The position numbers and the translations under genes were made by a program. Under the pieces are notes generated by a model, which ran no database searches, was not told the origin of the DNA, and saw nothing but the letters and a program-made list of their open reading frames with translations. 64,000 bases of DNA from contig NW_026251813.1 of assembly GCF_025024155.1 (NCBI RefSeq), positions 37,080-101,079 of the forward strand. Reading direction: 5' to 3'. Positions 35,874 to 48,600 of this stretch are shown piece by piece (positions within the stretch are counted from its first letter, which is position 1; the number at the start of each line of letters is the position of its first letter). Source of the DNA: Gamsiella multidivaricata. Lineage: Eukaryota > Mortierellomycota > Mortierellomycetes > Mortierellales > Mortierellaceae.

Positions 35874-36741
35874 GGGCTACAGCAGATTGATAAGTGGGGA
35901 CGAGCTGCAACGACCGCATACAACAAGAACAGCAAGAAGCAGCAAGAGCGTGATAGGATCCGCGCTGGAGCCGCCGCTGCTGCACCGAAACCCATTCGAT
36001 GGGTTTGTCCTAACAACGAGACCCACATCCGAGGTCTACCCTGTATTGCCGGGACCCGATCAATGCTCAAAGGCGACGAGTATTATGACCGCTCTCCGGA
36101 TCTGACCTGGAGCATCAGCGATTTATGCCGTGGCATCACACCCGTCAGCCTTATCAAGGAGTGGGGCAGCCTATTTACCTCGCCATCGTCGATTGCGCGC
36201 CAGGTCATTCACAAGTTCGTCGGCTTTATTGAGGAGAAAGCTACGGAGCTGATCTGGAAACCACGCTGCAAGGCCATCATTGCTCGAGAGCGAGAATGGG
36301 GGATCACAGCCAAGATGAAACGAACTCCATGCAAGGGACCGAGAGGGGACTGGAGTGATGGGTATGGATACATTAGCGACGATGACCAATGTCCGTGTGG
36401 TGCATTACTCGCTGACCATGTAAACGGGAGCTGCCCTGGCCCCATGCTTGACCCAGACGCAGCGGACCGGACGCTGCTGGATTGTCTGCAAGGGAGGAGG
36501 CGGTTGACAACTATGGAGGGGATGGGGAAGATACCCTTCTTGTAACAAGGTGTTTTCAGCTTTTAACACACTGATGAGGTGTGGCAATTGCTGCGCAGGC
36601 CCTAGGGGCAGGCCCGGGGAATGTGACCTGTCAACTGGCGACTGTGGATCGTACTTTGATGGAAAGGACGACTGCAGAGATCATTGCTAGTTAGGTCTGA
36701 CAGATTTGCAGAGTCAATTTGTTATATAAAAAAAAAAAAAA
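35874..36741 (+). mobile_element. LINE ORF2 C-terminal end and 3' tail
   Basis: An open frame from the region before the inner insertion continues in frame through 35874 to a stop at 36543-36545. It encodes HKAIWREGLQQIDKWGRA, a KNSKKQQERDRIRAG basic stretch, and a terminal knuckle CPCG...H...C (around 36390-36435), as in the region after the reverse transcriptase of many fungal LINEs. A 3' UTR of about 180 bp ends in an A-run at 36728-36741. No reverse transcriptase catalytic core is present. Confidence 0.7.
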
Positions 36742-37479
36742 GATTGGTGGCATGCATGTCTCCTTTTGAGATACTTCGCCCATTCTGCGTCCACCCTCTC
36801 TGCATCCTGTTTGTGTTAGCGCCGCACCTGTTCAGTTTTATTCCTTCCCGCTTTATGGTTCTTTTCCTGGTTGCTTCTCTTTTGTTGTATCCGCCCTAAG
36901 CGCGCATATACAGTGGCAGATCTAAAAAGCAGGACCAATCTGTTTGTAATAAAACTAATTCTCGGTTCCTGGTTCCTGTTTGCCACCCGCGCGATTCTAA
37001 TGTTGTAGATTTGATTTCTCGATTCAGTTGTTGCTGAGACCCCTTGCGCAGTTAGTGTCGAATCCCGTTTATTTGTAATTAGTTCGTACTTTTGGGTGCT
37101 ATCCTACTGTTTCTCTCTGCCGCCTTGCCTTCGTACCCTCCTTTCCTTGCTCCACCCTAGTTCACCCATAACTTTTTTCAAACCTTTCTAAAGTCCTAGG
37201 TCCACGGAAGCGTATTGATCCAGAGTGAAGAGGAATGGTCTTGTCTTTTTTTTCCGGCCCTTAGAAGGAGGCTGGTTCTTAAAAACAGCGCCAATTCTCA
37301 TAGCCTCTTTCATTAAGAAGAGATATAAACGCCGACATTCTGATAGCAATCAAAGTAAACTCAAAGTTTGCAATCCGAAAGGCCAGCCCTGTTTTGCTTT
37401 ATTCTGTCTGTAGAAGAAAAAAAAGGTATCCCCGCATCTACGTCCCGTCCTGCCACAGCTCCGCAATCAATCTCCGCAC
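36742..37479. other. Intergenic, no gene recognised
   Basis: AT- and pyrimidine-rich DNA between the LINE tail and the SWIB gene's 3' end. Nothing identifiable was seen. Confidence 0.5.
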
Positions 37480-38718
37480 TCATACGACTTCTTCCACTTT
37501 CGTCAAATGGCCCTTCAGATATTTGTTCATTGAGAACGAGCTGACCCTGTCCTCTCCAAATAATGCCTTCAATTTCGCGTCGCAAAGGATCATGCGCCCA
37601 TCTACAAGGTCGTTTGAAAAAGAAAAAAAAAAAAAAAAAAAAAGTTAGCGTGAAATCCAAATTTCAGACTTTGAGCGAAACGGAGAGATGAAATTGCTCG
37701 GTCGATAATTCCTACCCTTTGGGTCCTGCAGTGAATGTTCTCTTATGTAGGTCCACAGATGCTTGACAACAGTGGGACGAGCCATCTAAACGATAAAAAA
37801 GCAAGAGGAAGAGAGAAAAAAGGCCGAATTAGCATCTGCAGAGGCCCTCCGTTCGTATTTTGTTGTCTTTGGATTCTGTCATTCTGCTCTTACCTCTACT
37901 TTGCCGGAAGGTCCTGTCGTGCCATGCTTTCCAACGACATCCATCAGCTGGTCACTGATGACAAGAGGTTTCATAAAGCCTACCTGCTTGACCGTTCCAT
38001 CTTCATTCAAAGGCTGCTTTCTCTTGGGCTTGTCTTCATCCTTCTTCTTGTCCTTTTTGGTGGACGATGTTGAGCTCTTGGAGGTCTTTGCTTTTGGCTT
38101 AGCCTTCGCTTTTGTCGTTGACTTCGTCTTTGCCTTGGTCTTTGTGGATGATTTCTTGGAGGAGGAGGATGTTTTTGCCTTTTTGGAGGCGCTTCCCTTG
38201 TCTTCATCCACAGAAGAATACGACGAATCAGAGGCGTTACCATCGTCGCCGTCTTCTTCCTCATCCTCATCTTCGGATTCCATTTTGATGGGAGCGGGAG
38301 CCGGCGCAGATTTTGGCGGCACATAAGACGTTGGCGGCAGGGCGAATCCACCGAATGAGAGTTGCTGTGGTTGTTGGTGTTGTGGTTGCTTAACACCGTT
38401 TGATCCAGTAGTATGACCATCATTCAATACCGAGCGATCGATCTATTTGGAACCATCAAAGTTCACAAGCACAATGTGTCAATGAGATGAATATACACCG
38501 AATTCAACTTGGAGGCATTCCCAGATGGTAATATAAACGTATTCAAGTAGAAAGAGAACACTCAAAGGACGTACTTCGTCACTGATCTTCTCATATATCT
38601 CCATCACAAGCTCGTCAAATTCACGCTTCACATCAGCCAGACTGGTGCCAGTGAGGGTCTCGATCTGCTTGCGGATGCCGCGTGCGGACACTGTTGAAAT
38701 ATCGGCCTGGCGGATGAG
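37480..38718 (-). CDS. DEK_C + SWIB domain protein (UAF30/TRI1-like), 5' end unresolved
   Basis: Four minus-strand exons are supported: 38718-38575, 38442-37894, 37785-37716 and 37601-37480. The first encodes a DEK C-terminal-type helical domain (LIRQADISTVSARGIRKQIE). The second holds a Gln/acidic linker, a long Lys/Ser-rich nuclear-type stretch and the start of the SWIB fold. The last two complete it (MARPTVVKHLWTYIREHS, then DGRMILCDAKLKALFG and FSMNKYLKGHL). Yeast UAF30 acts in RNA polymerase I upstream activation; TRI1 is a paralogue of unclear role, so chromatin or rDNA function is inferred. The last intron contains a pure T-run of more than 20 on the coding strand. An initiating exon with ATG, upstream of 38720, could not be placed. 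Confidence 0.85.
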
Positions 38719-40891
38719 CTCTATGGCCAACAAAGAGTGCAGGAATAAAACGTCAATGACTTTGGTTAGAAAACGTTCTTTGAAAGAGAGCATACTTAAG
38801 ACTCAAGCTTAATCAGTCTAGGAATGTCAATGTGTAGGGTTGAAATGCAGATCAAGTCCACAATGGCTACTCAATGCTCGTTTATTTTCGAAAGAATTGA
38901 CAAATGGTGCGATGGGAAAGGTGTGAGTGGAAGTTGGCTGTTTGGTGACAAGTGGATGTGTACGATGCTTTTCTTGTTCCGATGCATGAGGTGGTTACCT
39001 GCCACCTTGGCGCGGTACACTTCCACGCCTGACATATTGAGTGTGTTTTGCTGGTGGGTTGCCCTAGACGGATACAAGGACCAAAGTGGGTCGTGATGCT
39101 GTGTGCGTCGAGTGCAAATGTCAAGGAGCAAAAAAGTCCAGAAACAAAAGAGGCACTTACCATTGGGCGCAAATGTGCCTTGTGTGGCTCAAAAGATTTC
39201 ACACTTGCACACACACATACAACGCATCGCCATCCCTGGGCTAAGCAACTTGTTAAAAAGCATCATAGTCGACAGCTGGCATCGGCATTTGATCCGCTAT
39301 CCCTTTGCTTGCATGACAGTTGCTGATACGTTCGCTTACCCCTGACGATGTTTGCCTCTCTCTTTTGCACCTGCAATACCGTCGACTGTATCAGCGCCCT
39401 GGATCGTCAATCCGCTAATTCTCAGCAGCGACACATTCATGATGTCGAAGGCCTATAGTCGATGCTCTGCATTCTCTTTCATAAAAAGCGACCTGTGCTC
39501 AATCCCTTGGAGCGACAGTTCATTGAAGTCATATCGCAATTGCCCTTCACTTCAATCTGCACGTGTAATTGGACCCCACCCTGCTTACGATGGCTTCCGC
39601 TCTTTCCGAGGCGCTGTTTCGGTATGGCTGCCTCTATCAAGAAGCTATGAGAAACGGCTTGCGGACAGAATTTATAGACACTGTTCGCTACGCTTGCGCA
39701 TCTGGCGAGTCTCTTTTGGCCGGGACAACTGCGGAAAAAGGGTCATCTAAGGACCATAAAACACCTCCGGCCACAGCGCGCTTGTCTGTTTTTAACTTGG
39801 TAGCTTTGATACTGGCTAATATGTTCGAAGGCAAAATGCAGAGTATGCTATGGTTCATTGGAAGGGGCGGATCAAATGATTTCTTGATAAATAAAGGGAT
39901 CCATGATCGGCGCAACGAGGCCTGCTTTGTACAATGTTAGAAAGTCATCCTTTGTGCTTAATGCACGCCTTTTCTTTAAATACCTGGCGATTCAGCGAGG
40001 AGAGGGTTTGGACATAAAAATAGCACTCGTGTTTTCCAATGAGTGAAATATATTCTTTAATAATTCCTACACAGAAAAGGCGGTGATACCATGGGATACG
40101 TCTCCTTCGGTTTTGCGCTCTAGTGAGATCGCCGGACAAGTTTTAGTATTTTGGACCCAATTGCATTCCCAGAGATATCTACCGCCGTACAATACAAGAT
40201 GGTGTCACGATCAAGAAATTAACAGCCCTCCACCGCCGTTAGCCTCATTGGCTGTCCCTGTTGTACCCCGTTTTTTCATTCATGTCCTTCATGCCGTATC
40301 CCTTTGAAAAGAAGCGTATTGCTGCTGCGTGCATCATAACGAACGCTTGTATGGGCATTTCTGCGAGCCTCCCTCCCTCCTGCAATCCTGTATTTCCTTC
40401 ACAGTTAAAGATGTGCAGCACATTTGCATATGGCAATATATTAGCTAACAATGGTCTCGTCTGTCCCGCCCCTTCTATCGCCGTGATTTATCCGTTTGTT
40501 GGTTTGACAAAAGACCTGGTCTGTATTTGTAAATGTAGTATTTTTTGGTATGGCCAATCTTCCATGACGCATGTCTAACTCGGAATCGGCCCTAGAGAGA
40601 AATAAAATTTTGTTTGATCCCATTTCCCTCTTTTCTTCTTTCTCTTTTCCCTCTCTTCCGCATCCCCCAACCTACCCTTCAGGAGCCCTCGACTTACCGC
40701 AAGATCGCAGGATAGCAAGGCGCAAGGCGTTCAAGACAGAACTAGTCCGTATATACATCTGCCGGCCAAGACATCGACGATTACTGGAGAAACAGCACAC
40801 AAAGCGGAGCATTCGTCTTAAGAAGAGAGGCATTCTCACGGCCAAGTAAACAAGGAGACGTTGCTGAGCTAACGTATCGTGAACAGGAAGG
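38719..40891. other. Intergenic, no convincing gene
   Basis: About 2.2 kb. It should contain the missing first exon of the SWIB gene and the promoter of the PHD gene. A 116-codon frame at 39590-39940 (plus) begins with an ATG but shows no known domain and may be chance. Another open frame at 40571-40849 (plus) ends in a basic stretch; it could be a 5' exon of the PHD gene, but no clean splice was found. Confidence 0.4.
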
Positions 40892-43800
40892 ATGCTTTTC
40901 GTTGCATCGACGGTCCAAAACCTCTCAGACCAAACCGGAACTCAATTGGACGGGTACAACTCCAAGGATTGCTTTCTGCCTCCTGTAGAGCCTGCATCGC
41001 CTTTTCCAGCCTTATTCAAGCAGCCAGAACAGCCACTACAATTAGAGGAGCGGGCGCAGTACGGTATGGCTGAAGCGAAGGGACCTCAAACGTTAAACGT
41101 TGACGACCTAATGTCTTGTCAGGAGATTATGTCTTCGCCGTCGTCATCGTTGCCTACGGCTCAATCAAGGTGTGGGGAACAGGATACGGTGCAGTCTAAT
41201 CAAGTACCAGCCCAAAATGGTGTACAGAGAAACGAACGTTTCGTTCACTCATCGACACAAAAAGCTATTGAGGAGACAAAGCAAGAGCCGTATGATGGAT
41301 GCTTAATGGAAGCAAATGATACCGAGGCGGAGCAAACATCGGCCCTATTGCGCCTCTTAGACTCCCCCGACTTTGAAGCTGCTGCATCGGCCTCGAAACC
41401 CAAGCGAAACCGTGAGCGGGCTTCTCTAGGGATCCCGCCCTCGACGTCCTCGTTATCAGGGAGCATCTCAGTGTCTTCAGCAGCCAGCCCATCACGATTA
41501 TCATCGAAACCGACGACGAGACAGATGTCGCTGCGCGGGGCGCGGAAAAGGCTCTCAGTTTTGCCTGGGTCCAGTCCAAGTGCCTCTTTGCCGTCTCCCT
41601 TTGTGCCTCAGCCTGTACAGCCAGTTACGTCTCACACGGCTATTAACAACTCCAGTGGAACTATACCCAGCAAAATCGCTTCTGTTTCGTCAGCACCTAC
41701 ACCATTCAGAGGAAGCACAGGACCAGGTCATATGGGGGATCGACCTCAACGCGGCCCTACCCAAGATTACGGAGCAATGTCATCATATTCGCCTTCAGGC
41801 CAGTCTCGGTCATCGTCTGCCTCTCTGGAGCAGGAGAAAATGACGGATATTGTCCAGTCGAGACGGCGACGGCGGAAGACGGATGATGACGACGGATACG
41901 GAGCGACGCATTCTCAGACTGCTCAAGGACGCGCAACTTCACGGCAGGGATCCGCAGCGGCACCAGGAGATGCAGATAGTAGTAACAAGCGAACTAGGAG
42001 CCCAAGTGCGGACGTAGTCAAAAAGATCAAGGTCCAGGACCAGCGAGACGGATACCTTTCTCGTCGCAAAAAAATGCCTTCTGATGGTCCACGCGAGTAA
42101 GCAACGTGCGACTGGACTGTGGTTAACAAATGCAGATGTATAAGCCATTGTCAGGGAATTTGGAGCCGCCGGTTTCTAATTTTGTCGCAATAACTGTCTT
42201 TTTCTATGCTGCTTTCAGAGAAAAGAAGCATGTGATCCCCAAAGGCTTATTCTCCGTTACAGGAGATGAATATGCACTCAAGGTACAACGCAAGCGCCTT
42301 TTTTTTTTTTTTTTTTTTTTTTTTTGGCAGTGGTGATAATGAATCGAGCCTTTCGAGGCGGTATTAACTGTTAGGATACTGCGCTTTCCGAATGTATTAG
42401 CATAACAATGACTATTGCGAGAGTTGTATGGGGCTAGGCGAATTTATTTGCTGCGACTCTTGTCCGAGGGCCTTTCATTTCTCCTGTTGTCAGCCTCCCA
42501 TGGACCCACAAAATCTCCCGGACGAGTGGAACTGCAACGAATGCCGAGCAGTGTTGGTGAGTGAGAGTTTTATCCACGATGACCTGGGTCTGCACAACAA
42601 TTGTTTGCCACCAACCGAACATTATTTTTTCGCCTTCTTATTACCACTGTAGATTCCTCCAGAGCCCAATCCTCCTGGGATCTTTCAGCGCTTGCTGGAC
42701 GCCGTTGACCGCATGAATCCAAGGGCCTTTTCTCTTCCATCTGAGATACGAACCTTCTTCAGAGGAGGTACGGCCTTTGTGGTTGATTCCCATTTGAACT
42801 CTATCCTCGCGCTGTACCACTGTTCTCAGCTGCCCTAACCTTTTTTATTTTTTATTTTTTATTCACTGCCTTTGTCTATGTTCCCTGCTTTTGCAGTGGA
42901 GACCAACAGCGATGGTGAATACGTCGACATGTTGGATTACAAGCCCTCAGAGACGACATCGGGGTCAGGGTCACATGTCTCGTCTGTAGTAGAGGACCCG
43001 CTTCAACTACGCGATAAACATGGAGGCATTCGGATATGTTTCCACTGCAACAAGAGTGCCTGGGGCGGTCGAATGATGATTAGTTGCGAGCATTGTCCGC
43101 TGCATTGGCACCTTGACTGCCTCAATCCGCCGCTGGCGTCCCGCCCGCCGACGACGCGCAAGTGGATGTGCCCAAACCACGTTGATCATGTCCTGGTGAG
43201 TATGAAAAAAAAAAAAAAGCGGAGGTCTAGATGTTTGAGCCCGTGTATCTGCTTTATGTCGTCATTGTTTACGAGATCAAAGCGCTTTCCTCAAACTGCA
43301 CCTGCTGACAACGATAACTCGCCACTGTGTGTAACCGTTTTGATGAACGTAGCCCAGACGGCGGAAACGGAGAAATGCTCTCCCTGTGGAAGTCGTAGAC
43401 CCATTTGCGCCCAACGATGGTGATATCGAGATCATTGAGGAGGCGCCTCCACAGCCCAGGGTAACAAAGGTCAAGTCTACACTGATTCATGATCCTACAG
43501 GGGCTGTCTACCGCATACCGGAAAAGAGCATTCGACTGAGCTTTGTGGAGAAGTGTCGAAGGTATGGTTCTCCAGTCCTAGAAGATATTTTTATGAGAAG
43601 GGGAAAATGAAATCTCCGGGTTTTCTAATATATGTTTTTTCGTCCCTTGGTTCCTGGTTCTCGTTTTCTGTTAGATTGCAAATGCAAGCGATACATGATA
43701 GACCGACAAGAGATCCTCCAGGAGGTGTGTCGCGCAACTTTGAAATCTTGGTTGCAGCTGTTATGGCGTGTGAGGGCATAGAATCCGAAATAGGCCATAC

Positions 43801-44086
43801 GGACAAGGAGGGGGAGAAGAGCAAGGAGGAGGAAGATGAAGATGAAGAAGGAGGGATAGCAGCGGAGAATGTGTCTTACGAGAGGATGCAGGATGCAGTG
43901 CTGGCCCAGATAGGCGATCCAGAGGAACGGGATGCATATATACGGTTTCGAGCGTTACAGCGGGCTGTATGTGAGAAAGGGCTAGATGAGAGCGCCGTAG
44001 AATGGTCGCGAGTGCTACAGCAGCACCAACAACAGAACCAACAACAGAACCAACAACAGATGCAAGGGAAGCAGCGGCTACCTTAA
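40892..44086 (+). CDS. Double PHD-finger protein (RCO1/PHF12-like)
   Basis: Seven exons in phase (40892-42096, 42219-42282, 42401-42556, 42653-42767, 42897-43195, 43353-43561, 43675-44086) give 819 aa. The first ~400 residues are Ser/Pro-rich and disordered. PHD1 spans NNDYCESCMGLGEFICCDSC to WNCNEC. PHD2 begins ICFHCNKSAWGGRMMISCEH and ends WHLDCLNPPLASRPP...KWMCPNH. Paired fingers of this type, the second with a WHLDCL-PPL core, occur in RCO1 (Rpd3S histone deacetylase complex) and PHF12. A role in guiding a class I HDAC complex to methylated nucleosomes is inferred. A coiled acidic C-terminus ends in a Gln-rich tract. The ATG at 40892 is the first in the open frame; an upstream exon cannot be excluded. 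Confidence 0.82.
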
Positions 44087-45699
44087 GAAGGAATTGAATG
44101 TGCGCTGATATTTCATGGAACTAGCGCGTGGGTAAGAAGACAAGACCCATCATATTCATGTACAGTATCGTAAATATATATGGTTGGTTCTACAATGCAA
44201 GATCCCAGCTCACCATCCAGGAACAGAGGCAGGCTGCATGGAGAAACATAAAATTCAGGCACACGCACTAGCGCCATTTCCTTCGAGACTTAGTCCGATC
44301 TGGGGCACTAAATCGAGAAAACTTTCGAGGGAATGGGGAGCCAATTTGGACCTTGTTTTTCTTTTGGGTGTACATCCGCAAAATGGCCAACCCCTTGAGA
44401 TTGTCGTGGTCGAAAGCAGACCATGTTATGTGTATCCACATTCTCACTAGATTAGCACAACGACAACGACGCGGACAAAAAACAACTTCATCATCGCGCA
44501 TACGCAATAATTTGTTTTTTGTTCTTCGCACCTTCGTGGCAAGGTTTGCGATAGATACACATGTAAGAGAGAAAGGTCGCGATGGGGGTTATGGTTAAGT
44601 GTCCGCCTAGTTTCCTTCGTTTCCCATGCCTTTCTATTCGATTGGGTCGTCCCATGCTGTAGTCTAGCATAAGCAATAGAAGAAGGCATAGGCAGTTTTT
44701 TTTTATTGTATATAGGGCCTCGGCTCTTTCGCATTTCAAAAAAAGAGAGGGAAAAGGGAAAGGGAGGGGGGGGACTAGTAAAAGGAGGGACATGGATATC
44801 GATGGAAACGGACATGTACAGCAACGATGCACTCGGATGATGCAGTTTCAGATGTGTGTTCAAATAGACTTCAGGATGTGAAAGCAACGATGCACTGCAC
44901 AGACATTATAAGAAGGGAAGAGCATGGAAGGGAAACAGCAGCATTGATTGAGATATGTAATAATATACCGCGCCGTAACAATGCGTTCATAGGGGAAGAC
45001 AAGACAAGAAAGAAGGCGAAAATGTGGCCGATGGTCCTGGCCAACCTGGTTGGATATGCCAATCCTGCTTTGTTGTTCGAGCGAGGTGAGCTGAATGAGC
45101 TGGGTGTGAGTTGAGCGAGCGATTGGCTTGTTTCCTTCCCCAAGTCGCAGCCCTCTTCTCTTTCTCTCTTTCTCTCTTTCTCTCTCTTTTCTTTCCTTCC
45201 TTTGTTTCTTCTGTTTCTTCCTTTTCTATTTTTTTTTCTTCAGTTGTTTACTTGCTCCGGTGAAGCGTGCGCCTATTTCGTTTATTATTTCATAAAAATC
45301 CTTCCAGAGTTGTCACCCAATCGCATTCTCACACCCTCTCTCACTCTTCCCAACTTGTTCACATCGGTCTTTTTCTTTGCTCTCCTTCCTTCTCTCCTCT
45401 ACCTCTTCTCTCTCTCTTTTTTTTTTTTTTTACTCCTCTTCGCCCAACCCATATCTCCTTCCTCCCTTCCTTCCCTTCTCCTCCCTGTCTTTCCTTCCTG
45501 CCCTCAATTGCATCGTTGCATTGAACCGTTGCGTGCTGTGTGCCTGTGTGTGCCTGTGTATGTGAGAAAGTCCAATCGGCTTTTGCGCGCGTGCTGGTTG
45601 TATCCATCCACAAGCACGATTATTACATTTTATCCTTCTCCCCCGTCCTGCTTAGTTCATAACACAACCGACCTATCACCTCTATATCAAATTGCCGAT
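44087..45699. other. Intergenic with pyrimidine-rich promoter
   Basis: The first half holds the 3' region of the PHD gene. From about 45150 to 45500 the plus strand is a near-continuous C/T tract, typical of strong fungal promoters and 5' leaders, running up to the kinase ATG. No coding pattern was seen. Confidence 0.5.
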
Positions 45700-48600
45700 A
45701 TGCCAGACTCAACACCGCCAACCGAGATACTCTCGCACCAAAGATCCTCCTTCACCATCACCAACCGGGAGGAGCAACAATCACTTTCTCATTCACAGCA
45801 CTCTCATCCTCTCAACTCCTCATCTCACCAACAGCAACAGCAACAGCTAACATCTCCCTCGCGAACTCCTTCACCCGCCCCTGTGCACTCACCCATACTC
45901 TCCCCCTCCCACTCTCCCTCTCCTTCTACAACGTACCAGCAGCAACCATCACACCAATATCAGCACCAGCACCAATACAACCATCCACCCACCCGTTCAA
46001 ATAGTCAATCAGCCCCTTCTCAGGAACACCTTCAACGAGCACTTCACCAGCAACAGCAGCACCAGCAGCAGCTCATCGACCTTATCTCTGACTCGGACTA
46101 TGACTCCGATACCACCATGGCCATGATCACTACTGCCCTACTCGAGTCTCAGCACTCGATCCACCCTCCCCTTCTACAGCCTCAGCAGAGTTTTCTTCGT
46201 CAACATACCTTCGACATGGCAAGGTTCTTGGATTTCACAGTCGAGGCTTCAGTCTTGCTCGAGACGTTGCACCAGAACGGACTTATCCATGGCCAGCTCA
46301 GCCCGACCTCCTTTCGCTGGGAGGAGTCATCTTCTCTGAAGGCATTCAACAGCAGCAATACCAGCGGCACCAGTAATACTAGCAACAGTAATGGCAATGG
46401 CGTCAGTTCCCCTCCTCTTTCATCTTCGACTTTTACCACTCCTCCCTCAGCCATCAGAGCAAATTCAGACCAGAGCCTTTCAGCCTTCCCTCCGTCGCCT
46501 TCACCCAGGCATAGTTTCCAGGGTCACCCAAGTCGCAAAGAGAACCATACCAGTCCCAGTCAATTGACGCTCGACAGGGCAGGTTCAATCGCAAAAACCA
46601 GTGCAACGATCAGCAATAGCTCCAGTAGTACGGGTACAGGTACCAGTACCGGCAATAGCAACAGCAGCAGTTGCAATAATAACACCAAACCAGCGCACAG
46701 AAGCAGGCGATATTCTCTTGTCTTAGACTGTACTCATCTTGGCCTAGGCGAAAAGAGCACAGAGCCAGTAGACAGCCCGGCAAAAAAAGGTCTTCGAGAC
46801 CACGCAGCAGCCGCCAACGTTGCCAACGGCCATGGCCATGGATCACCCTCGACGACTCTAGGCATCACTTTATCCAGTACAGTACCCATTGCCTTGGATG
46901 CCGATGGTAGCGGCAGCAATACTAGCGGCAGCATCGGATCTCTCCTAGACCCTGCACTGTTCTCACCGCACGACCTCAACTTGCAGCCCTACAGCAGCGG
47001 CAGCAATGGTGTCCTGCACGATACAATTTCATCGCGCATGGCACGTATCAAGAGGTCGCTCCTGTCCTCGTCTGCATCGTCACCAGCCATCAGCCAGTCG
47101 GCGTCGTCTGCATCTCCTGCGTCGTCGTCGGCTACGTCGGCTGGTTCTACCGCGTCAGGAGTATCCGGATCATCACAGCCCTTGGTGATCAAACAACATT
47201 TTCTATTGCATGTACCACAGGTAAGCCATCTGTGATGTCTTTGCCCCTTTCGTGATCTCCAGTCAAATGCATTCGGTCGTCTTCACGTCGATAGTGCCTG
47301 TTTATGCATCCGTCTCTGTTCTCGGTCATCACGCATCACTGTTTTTCCTTTGGGTAGTGTTTGCACGCACTTTTTTTCTTTTTTCCTTTTTCTGCATACC
47401 CAGGCATGAGATGGCGGACCAAATTGATTTGAAGAAAAAAGCTCTTGATTGGGGATATTGGGATACTACTTGGTTTATCTAAAAGAGGAGAGGGTAAGGG
47501 GGCAGAGACAGGGCAGGGCAGGGCAGGACAGGACAGGGCAGGACAGGGCAGGACAGGGCAGGGCAGCCTATTCACATTTGGATCAGACAACGGGTTTATC
47601 ATGCTTCTCTGGGTGGATAAGTAGCTGGGTACAAGCATAGTCTACAGCTGTAGTCTTGTGTACATCTCCAACGACATGTCTACTCTCTACTCCTGATGGA
47701 TGCATTGGGTTGTGTATCCAACACAAAGACGTCTCCTCATTCTGTTTACGCACGGAAGAGAGTGAGATGAGTGAATCTCGATCTTGTATAAATGTTTGAC
47801 TTGAGTCCATGAATAAACACAAACGGTGGTCCTGGTCCTGGTCCTAGTCCTAATCCTAATCCTAATCCTACTCCTAGTCCTAGTCCTCCATTCTGTCCAC
47901 TCCATTTTGAAGAACTATGATGGTTATTGACTGACAGCCTTCTTTTTATCGTGTCCCGATTAACCCTACAGGAGTTGCACTCACCACCTGGATGCGTACT
48001 ACCTGTCCAGATCGACATCTACTCTCTCGGTAAGGCATCTTTATTTCTCTGCATTGCTTTGTCTGCGCTATCTCTGTTTTGGCTGTCTGCTGTCCTACTC
48101 CCGTACTTTCCTACTTGTCTGCTTGTCCGCTTGTTTGGCTAGCTGTCTGGGTGTAACACGTTTGCTCGCGCCCTTATCCATTCTCCATCCCCTCTTCCAT
48201 TGGGCGAGGGGTTGGGGGTGGAGGTCCAAACAAAAGTAAAAATCGAACGTGGGTCCTCTGTCCAACTAAACGCTGTATTAATTTCGCATGATCACTTGTT
48301 TGTTCTTCTTTTTCTTTGTTGTACAGGTGTCATGTTCTACTACCTTTGGGCATCGTACTCCGCATTCCAGCCTGAGGTGTTGACTCAAGGAGCTATCGCA
48401 GAGGGATTGAACTCATTTGCATCTGGAAATGGCTCAGCAGCAGTGGGTAGAATCGCCTGCCATGCAGCCACCCCTGCACGCCTAGCCAATGTCATCCATC
48501 GAATGGTAGCAAAGGCATGACCATGCACTGTCATGCAATGCACGCTTTTTAGCCTGCTTGGTATGCTATTCCGTACATATTTATACAGAAAATCACTATT

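Larger units (their letters stand above)
34597..36741. mobile_element. Nested retroelement cluster
   Basis: Three non-LTR-type pieces lie here. The host piece is a LINE 3' coding end and tail, interrupted twice: by a SINE-like element (34614-35440) and by a second poly(A)-tailed fragment (35482-35855). Each insertion is bracketed by its own target-site duplication. Removing both restores the host order of 34597-34613, 35458-35481 and 35874-36741. Confidence 0.8.

Noticed and set aside
39590..39940. Possible small secreted or effector-type protein
   Set aside because: An ATG and 116 codons exist, but there is no signal peptide, no known motif and no splice support; listed only as an open frame.
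47850..47872. Interstitial telomere repeat
   Set aside because: Units are cctaat or cctagt, not ccctaa; the array is short and mixed with ggtcct, so it is an ordinary hexamer satellite.
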